A stretch of 64,000 nucleotides of DNA from Porogramme epimiltina (lineage: Eukaryota; Basidiomycota; Agaricomycetes; Polyporales; Polyporaceae): the NCBI GenBank assembly GCA_900155495.1, contig FTLJ01000139.1:62001-126000 (forward strand), in the 5' to 3' direction. Positions 35,543 to 46,229 of this stretch are shown piece after piece. The translations under genes were made by a program, and so were the position numbers. Below the pieces are notes generated by a model. It searched no databases. It was not told the DNA's origin and saw nothing but the letters and a program-made list of their open reading frames with translations. Within the stretch, counting starts at the first letter, position 1; every line of letters starts with the position of its first letter.

Positions 35543-37290
35543 ATGTTAGAAGACAATGAAGATGGTGAGGGGCACGTACAGCGCTTGGCTCGCGAGCATG
35601 CGGTGAGTGAATCATTTGCACACTTCATGGGAAGGGCATCACTGAACAAACTGAATAGAACTCTCTTTTGATGGTCAACAAGCTTCCGCCGGAGATCCTC
35701 GTCCATATATTTTGGCTGTTACAAGAGAAGACCTACTGGTTCGAGCTAGGGGAAGATGAACTAGATAGTGACGTCCCATGGATTCAAGTCACTTGGGTGT
35801 GTCAACGATGGCGCTCTGTGGCCCTGTCCGCCCCTGCGTTGTGGACTACCATCTCTGCATCCTACCGTTGCCCTGCTGGACGTGCTCCCTATGGTGCAAC
35901 CTGGGTATCTGCGTTCTTAGAACGATCAGCTAAAATGTTGTTAGAAGTCGGCATCGAAATCTTACACGCAGACGACTTCGTGCGGCGGGATACCTTGGCA
36001 TTGTTGTATCTCAATGGCACCCGGATCCGTACCCTTGTCCTCGACACCCAGGGTGATTGTGGCGTCCCTTGTCGCCTCGAATCCCTCACGAACTCCATCG
36101 AGAACATGGCTTTCCTCGAAAACTTCCAGCTTATCCAAGAACATCCTCCTGCGGAAGGCAATGAGCCATGGATCGTCCATCTTCATGTCCTCCCCCGCCT
36201 CCGCTCGGTCAATATGAGTGCTACCCACTTTCCATGGGGTTGGCGCTTCGGATCAATGTCGCTCCGCGCTCTCACCTTGACGGCTACTTACCGACGCCCA
36301 TCCATCAATCATTTCATTGGTTTCTTACAACGCTGCCCAGCGCTGGAATCCCTTTCCCTTGACGATTGCCTACCCATAGCGCCAGAGCGAACGGTAGCAA
36401 CCTGGTGCGCCCTTGCTATCGCCTGCCTTCCGAAGCTTACCGAATTGTACGTCTGGGACACCCTCGAAGAGGTGCGGTTCATATGCGATTCTATCGAAGT
36501 TCCCTCCACCTGTTTCATCAACCTCAGGGCCAACGCGGACGGGCTACTCGATGACGACCCGGGCTCTCATCCCATTCGACTCTTTATTCCGTTGCCGTGC
36601 GGTTTTTATTCCCTTTACCACTCCGCACGTAGCCTCATGTTCTCAGAAGCCCCCTATCCCTTTCTCTCTTTGTCCGCGAAGGATTCGGACCCCGGCATCC
36701 TCAACGACGCTTGGGGCATCCCCAAGGCCGCCGGTCGCATGCTGATGAGTCTCGGAGACCTCGATGGCCGGACTCTCTGGCCGCCAGAGCCAGAGCTATG
36801 GACCAAATTGTGGGAGTCGTTCTCTCCCGCCCCACTCTCGTTCCTCGCTCTACGCTCGAGGACGTTCCTGGATATTTCGGAAGATATGTGGCATACGTGC
36901 TTCGCACAACTACCGAGCCTTCAAACCATTGTCCTCTACGGGCGTGAAAACTCCTCCACCCTCGAGAACGCAGCGCGTATTCCAGAAAACGAGCGGCAAG
37001 GAGTAGATTTCCTGAACAGCTTCCTTCATGCTCTTTCTCCGCGGAGAAACCAAGATGGCGAAGCGGGACAACGTTGCGCAACACTTAGACGGATCGAGCT
37101 ACATAACCTCCCACTTTTCGATAGTAGCGCAGCGTGTGCAGTTGGGTGCGCTCTCCGTCGACGCGCAGAGAGGGGTCTTCGGGTTCAAGAGGTCTATTTC
37201 AACAACTGCTACTTCTACGAAGACGTCGGCGTCGATATCGACGTCTTCAAACGACGCTTCGAGGAATCTACTATTACAAGCATCGCGTAA
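35543..37290 (+). CDS. F-box protein, 563 residues
   Basis: Exons are 35543-35602 and 35659-37290. The first exon encodes MLEDNEDGEGHVQRLAREHA, and splicing joins it in phase 0 to NSLLMVNKLPPEILVHIFWLL, a textbook Agaricomycete F-box (N-x-LPPEIL-x-HIF), followed by VTWVCQRWRSVALSAPALWT. A start at the internal ATG 35671 would cut into the domain border, so the two-exon model is preferred. The long C-terminal part has repeated leucine-rich lines (LRALTLTA, LESLSLDDC, LTELYVWD, LQTIVLYG, LRRIELHNLPLF) suggesting an LRR-like solenoid. The expected role is an SCF ubiquitin ligase adaptor that binds Skp1. The substrate is unknown. Confidence 0.92.
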
Positions 37291-37838
37291 GTTCATAGCC
37301 CCTGCAGTTGTATGGTTTGGTTCACCGATTTTATCCAGTTACTCTATCGACTGTGAGAGAACGCTAGTTGGGAGTTTCAGGTGAGAGCGCTAGTCTAGTG
37401 ATTTCCTCCTTTGGGTCTTCCTGATTCTGAACAGGACAGCGCTATGGTTAATTGAACGCAGAAGCAGGAGGGAGAGACTGCAGAGAGAGATGAGAGCTCG
37501 GCGCACGGAGACTCGGAGAGTTAGAGGCGTACAAGTCACCCGGGGGCCGGGGCGGGTTTCTGGGTTACACGCGTGATGTTTCGGGCGGCGCTTTGGAAAT
37601 TTCGTACCTGTTATTGAACAACTTCGATGTGGCTTTGGCCGTTCGTACCCACCTACTTTCTGGTTTGAGTGCAGGTCCGAAATGAGGGTTTATTGACCGC
37701 CTCCAAGCGCGCACTCTTGAAGCTCCTGTCGATTTTTCGTGAGAAAAGCCTCATAGCCAGCTTGTAGGATCATTGTTATCGATGACACCACTATAACCGA
37801 GTACAACCTCTCTTAGCCCAACCCCCGTATTTGAGTTT
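37291..37838. other. Intergenic region, nothing recognised
   Basis: This is the space between the F-box gene and the acetyltransferase gene on the same strand. No gene, tRNA or clear regulatory motif is visible. Confidence 0.5.
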
Positions 37839-38913
37839 ATGCACGATCTGGATAGTATCATACTACGGCACGAATTGCATCCCGATGGTCAGTAAGCAAA
37901 CGAGGCCCTGCTTTCACATTGACCGCACATGGCATCGATGACTCTATACACTGATATGCGTAGATACACTCATCGTGGCCGCCACCGATATGTACTGTCG
38001 CCTCATGAAAGACGGTGTGTCCTCTGCTGATTCACAAGCTCACTCTATGTCGTTGTGTGCACACGTAGAGCACCCCGCACTCATATATGCTCTCGTTCTA
38101 CATTGACTAGACCCAAGCTTTATCGTTGCACTTTCCGGCCGCCTGGACCTCGCGTCACAAATGGCTCGTGCAGTGATTACACCCCTGGCACGCGTGTCTG
38201 GGGAGCTCTACACGGCAACCGATGCGCAGGGAACATTGGTCGGGTGTGCGATATGGGCGCCGCCCGGGCGCACGACGTTTGATACGTGGGTGTCGATGCG
38301 ACAGCGTGTTTAGCCTGGGCTCTGACCTCTGTCTTCACGTGAATGGTGTAGGCCGGAGCAGATCGAGATGGGCATCCTAGACTTCTTGGCGAACCTTGAC
38401 GAAGAGGGGAAACGATACCAGGAAGAAGTCGTGCGTAGAAGTGTGGCCCATATCAGTCGCGTGTCTGGATTGAAAAGACGATAGATAGGCAAAACGCTGC
38501 CTGGATTCATCGATGAGACCATCGGTGTGCAGAAGGCGGAGCAAAACACGTACTGGTGCTGGTTTGCGATGGTGCGGGAGGACTACCAGGGGAAGGGGAT
38601 CTGTCATCGCATGTTCAACATGGTCTACGACAAGGTCAGTTCGTCAATCTTGGTTCACTTCGGCGGGCTGCTCACCTGCAGGTTGGACGCGGGTAGGCCA
38701 AAGCGACTGGTGCGACTATGGGTTTGCTCACGTCCCAGGAGGCAAATGCAAGTCACGTCCCCCACTTGAGCTCATTGAAGTTGTTGACGCTTATCTGAAC
38801 AGGTCGCAAAGTACGAGAGGATGGGATTGAAGCTGAAGGGTCAAATGGATGTTCATTCACCATGGGGGGACTTCACATTCTACAGTATGAGTCGGGACAC
38901 GGAGGGAGAGTAA
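37839..38913 (+). CDS. GNAT-family N-acetyltransferase, 221 residues
   Basis: Exons are 37839-37887, 37964-38014, 38111-38285, 38352-38430, 38485-38634, 38697-38747 and 38803-38913. The acetyl-CoA-binding region reads WFAMVREDYQGKGICHRMF; the Q/R-x-x-G-x-G/A motif A is QGKGIC. After it come KAKATGATMGLLTSQEAN and VAKYERMGLK, the final beta-bulge lines of the fold, and then HSPWGDFTFY. The sixth intron is GC-AG (donor GCAAGT at 38748); no GT donor keeps the frame. An in-frame TGA at 38104 lies inside intron 2 when the acceptor TTGACTAG at 38110 is used. Basidiomycetes have many such proteins with unknown acceptor substrates. Confidence 0.87.
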
Positions 38914-39015
38914 GTTGCGTCGAAGGTGTTACTACAATTTACAATGGGTCAGCACAACGAGACAGCGACAGCAACAATGTGGTTCTAGAGACGAGGGAAT
39001 TTCAGCCTCTCTGCG

Positions 39016-40363
39016 TCATCCATCCTTCTGCGCTCCCGCTTCCTTTTCCGCCCGTCGTTTCTCCGCCCATTCCTTCGCCCGCGCGCGTCTGGCTGCTTTT
39101 GCTACTTCATCGTCTTCAGAAATTACGTTTGGCGGGGGAGGCGGCGGATCTTCAACGTCAACACGGGAGGAAAGGTCTTTGGTGTTTTCTGTGTCGCCGC
39201 CTACCTCCGAGCCTGCTCCTTCCGCCTCCTCTTCCTCCTCATCCTCCTCATCCTCATCACTGTCAGACCCGTAACCCGCCAGACCTCCCATCGCTACCGG
39301 TTTAGCAGCGTCCTCTTTCCGCCTTTTCTCCGCCTCTTGCTCTAGTCGGAACTTGCCCTTCGCGAGGCGCCATGCGCGCCCCCAGCGGCCGCGAAGGAAC
39401 GCGAAGCGCGGGTCTGCCCCGTGGTTCGCCAAGATGCGCATCTCGAGTTGCGCCGGGTTCGGCGAGCCGAGGATGTGTGCGGCGGTGCGGCGGATGAGCT
39501 CGCGCTGCGGCTCGTCGGGCTGAGGAAAAAGGAGGGTTGGCCCCATCAACGCGAACGTTGAAGATAGTTTGACGTACCTCTTCGTCGCTTCCGCCCCACC
39601 CCTCCCTTGGGTCCGCCTCCTCCTGGTCCCCGTCTTCATCACGTAGGGCGGCGAGACGTGCTTCGCGATCGCGGCTGATGACGCGCCGTCTCTTGTCACG
39701 TCGGTAGTCTTCTGCTTCGCTTACGGAGAAGAAGAACGTGTCTTCTGTGTCGGATGGCAAGTCGGACCAGCCACCAGGTGAGCCGGGATCCGAGGCTTGC
39801 GTCGTAGAAGGTAGCGGGGGATCCGGGAGGGACTCTAGCAGAAGCCTGGCATCGTACCTGTCGGAGAGTCATCAGAAGGGAGGGCAAGGGGGAAAGAGAA
39901 AGAGGAACATAGATGCCGTACAAAAACCGCTATAACTCCCCATGCATGATGCTCATGGAAATACCGTCTCAGATCAAACAACGAGACACGATGGACACCC
40001 AACCCAATCATCACATACGGACACTTAGCAGGACGCGTACCTGTCCACCCACACGGCGTGTGTGTCGGGTTGGGTTGGCCTATCTACGCGCAAACCTGCG
40101 CTCCCCAATTCCATGTGGTCATCCTCATCCATGTCAAGAATCGTCTGCCCCCGACTCCACTGAATGAGCCCGTCTCCCGCCACGGTCTGCCCTGCCGCAT
40201 TTTGAGCGACCTCCAGAGAGCTGGCAGCAGACCACGCTTGCGGGCCCCGTACCAGGTCCGCTTCGTGTGCTTGGATGAAGAGCGACGCGTCCGGTGGGGC
40301 AGATTGCTGGGGTTCGTGTACTTCATAGGGCCGGTTCTTTCGCTTTTTATACCGTGTTGCCAT
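39016..40363 (-). CDS. SURP/SWAP-like domain protein, probably nuclear, 368 residues
   Basis: Exons are 40363-40041, 39857-39578 and 39519-39016; phases close. The N-terminus is basic (MATRYKKRKNRPYEVHE). The middle has DTEDTFFFSVSEAEDYRRDK and basic-acidic alternation. At about residues 205-245 RRTAAHILGSP and LEMRILANHGADPRFAFLRG fit the SURP pattern (A-x-H-x-x-G... E-x-x-I... NP-x-F-x-FL). The C-terminus is highly acidic (DEDEEDEEEEE) and then charged and helical (AKAARRARAKEWAEKRRAEK). SURP domains occur in splicing factors and related RNA-processing proteins, so a role in pre-mRNA processing is inferred. No RRM or G-patch is present. The SURP call is moderate. Confidence 0.75.
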
Positions 40364-40614
40364 TTGTTACTGCCAAAGAATATAGAACAGAGGCATGAAA
40401 TTAGATTATGGGGGGGGGCGAGATGGGAGGAAAACAAGAGCAAGGAGCAACCGTTGGCGCGCTGACTCGAACCTGTGCGTGGGCGATGCTGGGCGCTTCG
40501 AGCTCCTTCAAAAACGGAAAACATATGGACTTCAGAGATGGCGCCAACAATATACAATATATTAGAAGTTAGATCGCGACCATGACTTGATTGTACAAAC
40601 GGAGATGACAGCGT

Positions 40615-41978
40615 TCATACATCCTCCAAGACCCAAGTATCCGCGACCATTGAATGCTGCAAAAACTTGGGCAAGTACTCCGTCTGTGCGGGCACCAGCT
40701 CCGGCTCCATCACGAACTTGAACGACGCCAGCTCCCCCGAGCCCCACGCCGGGACGATCTTCCACTTGATCGGGTCCCCGCGCCCATACGCGCGCGCGCG
40801 CGCCGAGATCCCGTGGCCGACCGTGCCCTCTGCGAGGCGCACCGCGGCCTCCGCCGGGCTGTCGGGCGGGTACACCCAGTGCGTCGCCTCGCCCGTCTCG
40901 GCATTCCAGAGCTCGACGCCGCCCGCGGAGCGCGTCGCGCCCGCGAAGAAGTCCGAAAAGTGCCAGTGCGCCTTCTTCGCGTCGCCGTTGTTCTCCTGGT
41001 TCGCAGCGACCCAGAACCACTCGTCCGCGTGCTCCCACGCGAGGTAGCGCGCGGGCGGGGAGGGCTGGCGCAGGAAGCGGCGGAGCTTCTTGTCGGTGGG
41101 GCGCGCGCCGAGCGTCGCGGAGGGCATGAGCTTGCGGATGAAGGCGGGGTAGGTCTTGAATGCGAAGACGGCCTGGGAGGTGAAGTTCGCGAGGAGCTCA
41201 GACTCCCACTTGGAGACGTTCTTGAGCTTGATGTCGATCTCTGAGGGCACGAAAGAGTCGTTCAGCATATGAGAGCATAAGGCCAGGCGACAGTCAAAAG
41301 CGCGCACCGTCGATGAAGAGCACGCGAAGCGCGTATGCGGCGCTCTGAGCGGACATGTAGTACTCGACCATGTTCTCCACTTCGAGGATGTAGTCGGCGA
41401 GGTGGTAGTCCCACTTCTTCTCTTCAGCGAGCTTCGCATGGTTGTCCTGCATGAACTGAGCGATGATGCCGACTTGCGCGCCAGGCCGTTCCGAGTTCCC
41501 GAGGAGGTACATATGCAGCGTGTCGAGATGCTGCGAGACCTGTTCGCGCACCTTCTTGCGGAGCTCTTTCCAGTCTCCGTCGTCGCTGAGCCCATGCGTG
41601 CGGATTAGTGCGGATATGTGAAGGTGAGAAGCAGATGCTTACCCGAGGCCCACACGGCTCAGCGCCGGCTCGACCTCCTTCGACCAATGCTTGATGTCGT
41701 CCAGGATGGGCTGGGTCATCTGAAAGAGCATGGTCGAGTTGATCGTCGCCTTGACGCGTGCCTCAGACTGCTTCTGCGCCTCCATGACGGTGTTGAGCTA
41801 CGAAAGGTCATGGGTCCGTGAGCTCAATCCAAGCCTCAGACAGAGTGGGAAAACTTACGTTCTTGACGAGCTCAGGGCAGTACTTCTCAGTGAGCGCGGT
41901 CACGACGTGCGGCGCGGCGGCGGAGATCGCTTGGACGATGGCGCCTTCGATGAAGCTACCAATCGCGAGTGCAGCCAT
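40615..41978 (-). CDS. Unrecognised 392-residue protein, alpha-helical N-terminal half
   Basis: Exons are 41978-41859, 41797-41643, 41585-41308 and 41240-40615, closing at the stop 40615. I do not recognise the family. Residues 1-25 (MAALAIGSFIEGAIVQAISA) are amphipathic or hydrophobic without a classic signal-peptide cleavage region. Residues 35-210 look all-helical, with heptad-like stretches (NTVMEAQKQSEARVKATI, WKELRKKVREQVSQHL). Residues 270-392 are strand-rich with many tryptophans and aromatic residues (ADEWFWVAANQ, HWHFSDFFAG, ATHWVYPP, IKWKIVPAWG). The layout of a hydrophobic start, a long helical bundle and a beta-rich end is seen in some membrane-active proteins, but I have no motif evidence for that. 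A good TATA box precedes it. Confidence 0.85.
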
Positions 41979-43280
41979 GGTTATAGGGCGGATGTGGATG
42001 TAGGGTGGATAGGTGAGATGAGGGGCCGCGTAGAGCTGAGAATCTGCGTTGGCTGTCTGGGAGTCTGCAGGCCCGCGAGCTTTTATACCTGGCGGACGTG
42101 CGCACGTCGCGCACGAGCGTGAACAATGAGTTCGCTACTCACTGCACAAGACAGGCACGGCCGGAATCAAATCCTCGCCGGAGACTAGCAAAATGAAGTG
42201 GCGGACGTACGTGCACAGCATGCCTTTCCAGGGTGTGCACCCGGAGCGTTAATCCCCGTCGCCACCAAATAGCTTCCGCTGAGGTGAGTGGCCCTGACCG
42301 GGAGGTGAACGTCGAGCCGGAGTACGTTGTCCCTGAGTGGCCCTGACCAGTGGCGGCAGATGGCGTCTTAGCAGACGCTCAGGAACTCCATGAACAGCGG
42401 GAAGGCGTAATAAGGGTATAATGTCTTCACCGCCTGAGAGTACCTGGAAAGCTTTGAGAGGGCTCGCTGAGGTGCAGATGTTGAGGCGGGCATGTCAATT
42501 GCGGGCCCTGAATGCACGCCACTGTACTCAGCAAAGGTGCCTCGATGCGCCATAGCGAGCCGCGCCAGGGCCTGCGCGGCGCGCAGTCCTTTTCGGAGCG
42601 GATTGGTATCCTTCCGATCCTTAAAGAATATCCGGAAAGGTAAGTCTGAGCATGTAGTGCACAGTGAACACTGAACACTCACGAATTCACCTGTAATCAA
42701 TTCGCCTGCGTACGTGTGCCTCGTTGAGCTCACATTTTTGAGGTCCCCTTAGTCTGTTTTCACTTTTGTATCAATGGCGCACACGAGTACGGGGGCATTG
42801 TTTGGTGAATGTGACACGGCTGCGCAGTGAGCGTGAGTATATTAGTATGGGCCAAGGTAGAGTTGGCACCTCTAGTCGGAGGTGTTGAAGAAGCTTGAAT
42901 TGGTCACTCGGATGTGTGCGTGGCGAGGTGCACGAGGTCTTCAGTTGGTTTGAGACCCCGGTCACCTAGCGTTGCCACACCATATGAGCGGCTGAAAGAC
43001 ATTGTTTACAAGGTTTGCTATTTGACCATAAGTTCAACTCTACTAAGGTGTCCCATGTCCAGGAGGTATAAGGTATCTTTCTCTCGTCCCACGCTTCCCC
43101 GGTCGGTGCACTCGCTCCACCTCTAATGCTCCGCTGCCTGCCGGGCAGGGATATGTAGGATCTGACTCTAGACTGTAAATTGCACGCCTCTGTGTATGTA
43201 GGAGTCAAAAAGGGGTATCTATAAGCATAGGATTGCCAGTCTCGTGGACGCACCACTTGCAACACAAATACGCATATACC
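41979..43280. other. Intergenic region, one unassigned frame
   Basis: The left end is the promoter of the 392-residue protein (TATA at 42081-42087). A minus-strand frame at 42368-42733 lacks an ATG at its start and has no convincing splice chain; it might be the 3' part of a decayed gene. Nothing else is supportable. Confidence 0.45.
42081..42087 (-). promoter_or_regulatory. TATA box of the 392-residue protein gene
   Basis: TATAAAA on the minus strand lies about 103 bp upstream of the ATG at 41978, in a suitable position for a fungal core promoter. Confidence 0.55.
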
Positions 43281-43992
43281 CTAGTCCTTCTTGCTCTTCG
43301 TAGCCCTAGACCCTTCCTCATCGTGCGCACCGGCTTCTTCATCATCAAAAGTCCAGAATCCGAACGCCTGGAAGATCTTGACATTGAGAGCGACTGACCA
43401 CATAGCGAGCATGTGAAGAAGTCGAACGAGGGGAACGAGCGGTGGGATGAGGAGAGCCGCGAAGTCATCGGGTTGGTAGAAGTCCTCATGCTCGGAAATG
43501 ACGTACACGGTCTTTGAGGGGTCCACTGGCGAGGGCTCCGACCGGAGGGCCATGCGAACAATCAATCTAGACAGTTCGAAGCCATTTAGTGATGTTCATG
43601 TGCGGAATAAGGACGGACAGACGTACCGTGTGGGCATCGGTCGGAATGGAGAGAAGCGAATGTGAAACAGCTGTGTGATATCCATAAATGCCACCTTATC
43701 TTCTTCATTATACGTCGTTTGGGTAACTTCGACGGAGACTTTGGGCGACATGATGCGGTACCACTGGTAAATGGTGAGTATGTTGGCACGAGTGTTGGGG
43801 CCGGGCTTAAAAGCACACAGGGGGTGTTTGAAGGACGCGTCTTCTGCATAGTACCTGGTTTATATGTCAGACACTGGCGGCGGTCAAGTAGGGAGCTGCG
43901 TACTTCAAAACTGACGCCCTTTGGACTTCGGGACTGATGGCGGCCGCCACAAGCGAAGCGACATTTGCAACTTCCTTTGCTGGATTTTCCAT
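43281..43992 (-). CDS. NTF2-like (SnoaL/SigF-like) protein, 200 residues
   Basis: Exons are 43992-43904, 43854-43627 and 43566-43281; phases close. The core reads KYYAEDASFKHPLCAF, then ANILTIYQWYRIMSPKVSVE, then DKVAFMDITQLFHIRFSPF, then VYVISEHEDFYQPDDF. This is the helix-helix-strand pattern of NTF2-like cone-fold proteins, in which a pocket is lined by a Y-x-x-D/E-x-x-F/H motif. A hydrophobic helix (LIPPLVPLVRLLHMLAMWSV) follows, unusual for soluble family members. The tail is charged and ends SKKD. The function is unknown; fungal relatives are annotated only as NTF2-like. Twin CRE sites lie upstream. Confidence 0.82.
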
Positions 43993-45932
43993 CTTGAGAT
44001 GGTGTGCAGAGTATTGGCGACTTCTGGAGTATCGCTTGAGTAGTTTAGAAGAGGACAAGGACGAGGGGATTGAAACAGAGAGGACGGTTGAGTAGACCTC
44101 GTTATCATGGGCCGAGTATGCGTCAGTGACGTCATAGGTAAACGCGTGACGTCATAGGACGAACGCGCCAGTGGCTGAGTTCAACGTTGCAATCGTACGC
44201 TCTCCTCGTAGCAATCACTGGTACTCAGCCCCCCCTACCACATAGAGAGGCGAAGTCGGTTCAGTTCTACGGGGCAGGGGATGCTCACATAGCACAGGAT
44301 AAACGCGGTGCTTACTGCCCCGGCGGCAACCGGTGACCGTTGTAGTAAACCGATTCAGGCTGGGCAGGCAAAGCGAGAAGGGGGCCATAGAGCGGTGGGC
44401 AGAAATAGTTACGAATATCGCTCAAAATCTTTAGGAGAAGTAGGAATAGAGCCAGTGTGTTTGCTGCGCTCAATCGACACGTCATTGTAGCATCTGCTTC
44501 TATCCTTGTATGCAACGTACCGCAAACCGGCAACTGAGATTGGAGCGACTCTATTTCGAGGCGAACTAATAGAAGCCGGGAGAGACCGCAAGCACAAGGG
44601 AGCAGTACACTATCCGGAGGTTGACTCTGATTGAATATCAGATGCCTCATTGCCCCGGCGGCCCGCGCCACGCGACGCAGTGATCGTCAGGGACACGGCC
44701 AGAACACTACATAAGTTCCTCGTGATATGTCTTCATTTCGGAGGAGCTGCGGTATATTGGGATCTGTTCCGCTCGAAGCTGCTACCGCGGGGCCGACAAA
44801 AGAACATCGACACATTTGAGAGGGTTGAACTCACATTGACGGGCGGTGTTTCCCTCAAATAGAAGGAAGTTGTTTGGACGGCGGCGGTTGCCTGGGTGTC
44901 TGGATTAAGATTCAGTCATCGAAAGTATCCGCAAAGTCACACGAATGCTAGCTCTGTAAAGATGCACTGCTGAGGAGATGCTTACTTTATCTGTAGTGCA
45001 CGATTCGACCTTCCGAGTTTTGCTTTGTGACCTTGGGTGATCATCATCTCAACGGGGTTGATTATTCTGCAATACGTTGGCAGTGTATCTGGGCGGCTGC
45101 TGAAGGAAGATTCGAGAACGTGTGTGGGCTGGTTGTGTCTGGGCCACTTACCGCAGCTGAGATCGATAATAGCTTTGGCCTTCTCGTTACCAGCGGCGGC
45201 CTAAGCCGGCGGGAACGCGCCACATGAAGCTTATACAGAACCACCGGCGGAGCGCCCATCTGAGGTTAACGTCGTAAACAGTTGCTGACAGGAACTTGAT
45301 TGGGTGGCGGAGCTGCACGGCGACCTTATACCTCTTCCGGGGGATCATTGAGTATATGGGTCTTGTGAGCCCCTTAGGGAAACTTGGGTCCAAAGCGGCG
45401 ATGGCGATAGTGTTCAGATACTGGGTACTTTATTCGATATATTCTGAGTTTACTACGATGCGAATACACGAACGCTACAATCCATCCTCAGACTACTAGT
45501 AGCCTGCACTACAAATACAACGAGCACTGTGACCAGCGGGTAGAGATACAGAACTCTGGGGTCAATCAGGAACGAAAGGGGGAGGCAACTAAGTGGTAGC
45601 AGTTAGGTAAAAGGTGTAGTCGCGGGAGGTGATTCGAGAATATGGATGATACTATATGGTCTGTCCGCAATCTGAAAATAACTTAGAACCGTGGGTTCTC
45701 GAAAGCGAAGTTGAAGGAGTGGAAGCGAGGAGCGCCGAGTGAGAATGAAGGAGCGAATTGCCGAGCCTCTATTGCTGAGTCTGGACTCTGGCGTGTCTCG
45801 ACCGCGAGATTCTGGGGTATCATCCTATTGATTCAGTCCCACGAGTTCTGTGGGGACCGGGTTAGGCATGTTTCCGACCTAGTGGTAGACCCGGCAACTT
45901 ACGGGTGGCGAGCGGTGTGAGAGTGGGCGCGC
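43993..45932. other. Intergenic region with twin CRE sites, otherwise nothing supportable
   Basis: The left end is the promoter of the NTF2-like gene. Short frames at 44312-44671 (minus) and 45027-45499 (plus) have no motifs. The run ACTACAAATACAACG near 45508 resembles the 3' flank of Argonaute but is too short to interpret. Confidence 0.5.
44127..44154. promoter_or_regulatory. Two CRE palindromes TGACGTCA, 20 bp apart
   Basis: Perfect TGACGTCA copies lie at 44127-44134 and 44147-44154, inside a partly repeated context (GTGACGTCATAGG twice). They are 135-160 bp upstream of the NTF2-like start codon at 43992. TGACGTCA is the classic site for CREB/ATF-type bZIP factors, such as Atf1 under the stress MAP kinase in fungi. 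The near-two-turn spacing would put both sites on one face of the helix. Confidence 0.65.
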
Positions 45933-46229
45933 TCATGAGAGCCAGTCCATCTCGAGGTGGGGACGTGTGGCGGTCGACGTCGCGGATGACGACGCGACCG
46001 TGGTCGGGGACGGGGTGGCCGTAACAGGCGCGCCGGGGCCTGTGCGAGTGTCAGCGGGAGTGTGGTGCGATGCGTGCGGGCTATCCTTACCAAGCGAGAA
46101 TGCGAGAGAGGTGGTAGACGGGTCCTCTGTGTCGTCGCGGGGAGACACGACCATGGGAGCTGCGAGAGCAGGGAGAGCAAGCGCGAACGCGAGGAGAGAG
46201 ACGAAAACGCGGGAAGCGATGCGGGCCAT
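45933..46229 (-). CDS. Small secreted protein, 98 residues
   Basis: This is a single-exon frame starting at 46229. MARIASRVFVSLLAFALALP with ALAAP is a strong signal peptide with a predicted cut near residue 24. The mature part is rich in Ser, Thr, Pro and Ala (PSTTSLAF, ATPSPTTVASSSATSTAT), has no cysteine, and would be heavily O-glycosylated. A TATA box lies 116 bp upstream. The function is unknown; it may be a wall-associated or effector-like peptide. An unseen intron near the 3' end cannot be excluded. Confidence 0.6.
   Translation of the reverse strand: MARIASRVFVSLLAFALALPALAAPMVVSPRDDTEDPSTTSLAFSLGKDSPHASHHTPADTRTGPGAPVTATPSPTTVASSSATSTATRPHLEMDWLS

Noticed and set aside
38104..38106. 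In-frame TGA in the GNAT gene that looked like a nonsense mutation
   Set aside because: Using the acceptor TTGACTAG ending at 38110 places the TGA inside intron 2 and joins KDD-PSF in perfect phase, so the gene is intact.
42368..42733. Minus-strand frame of 121 codons ending FPLFMEFLSVC
   Set aside because: It begins at a non-ATG codon, competing frames overlap, and no splice model extends it to a recognisable protein.
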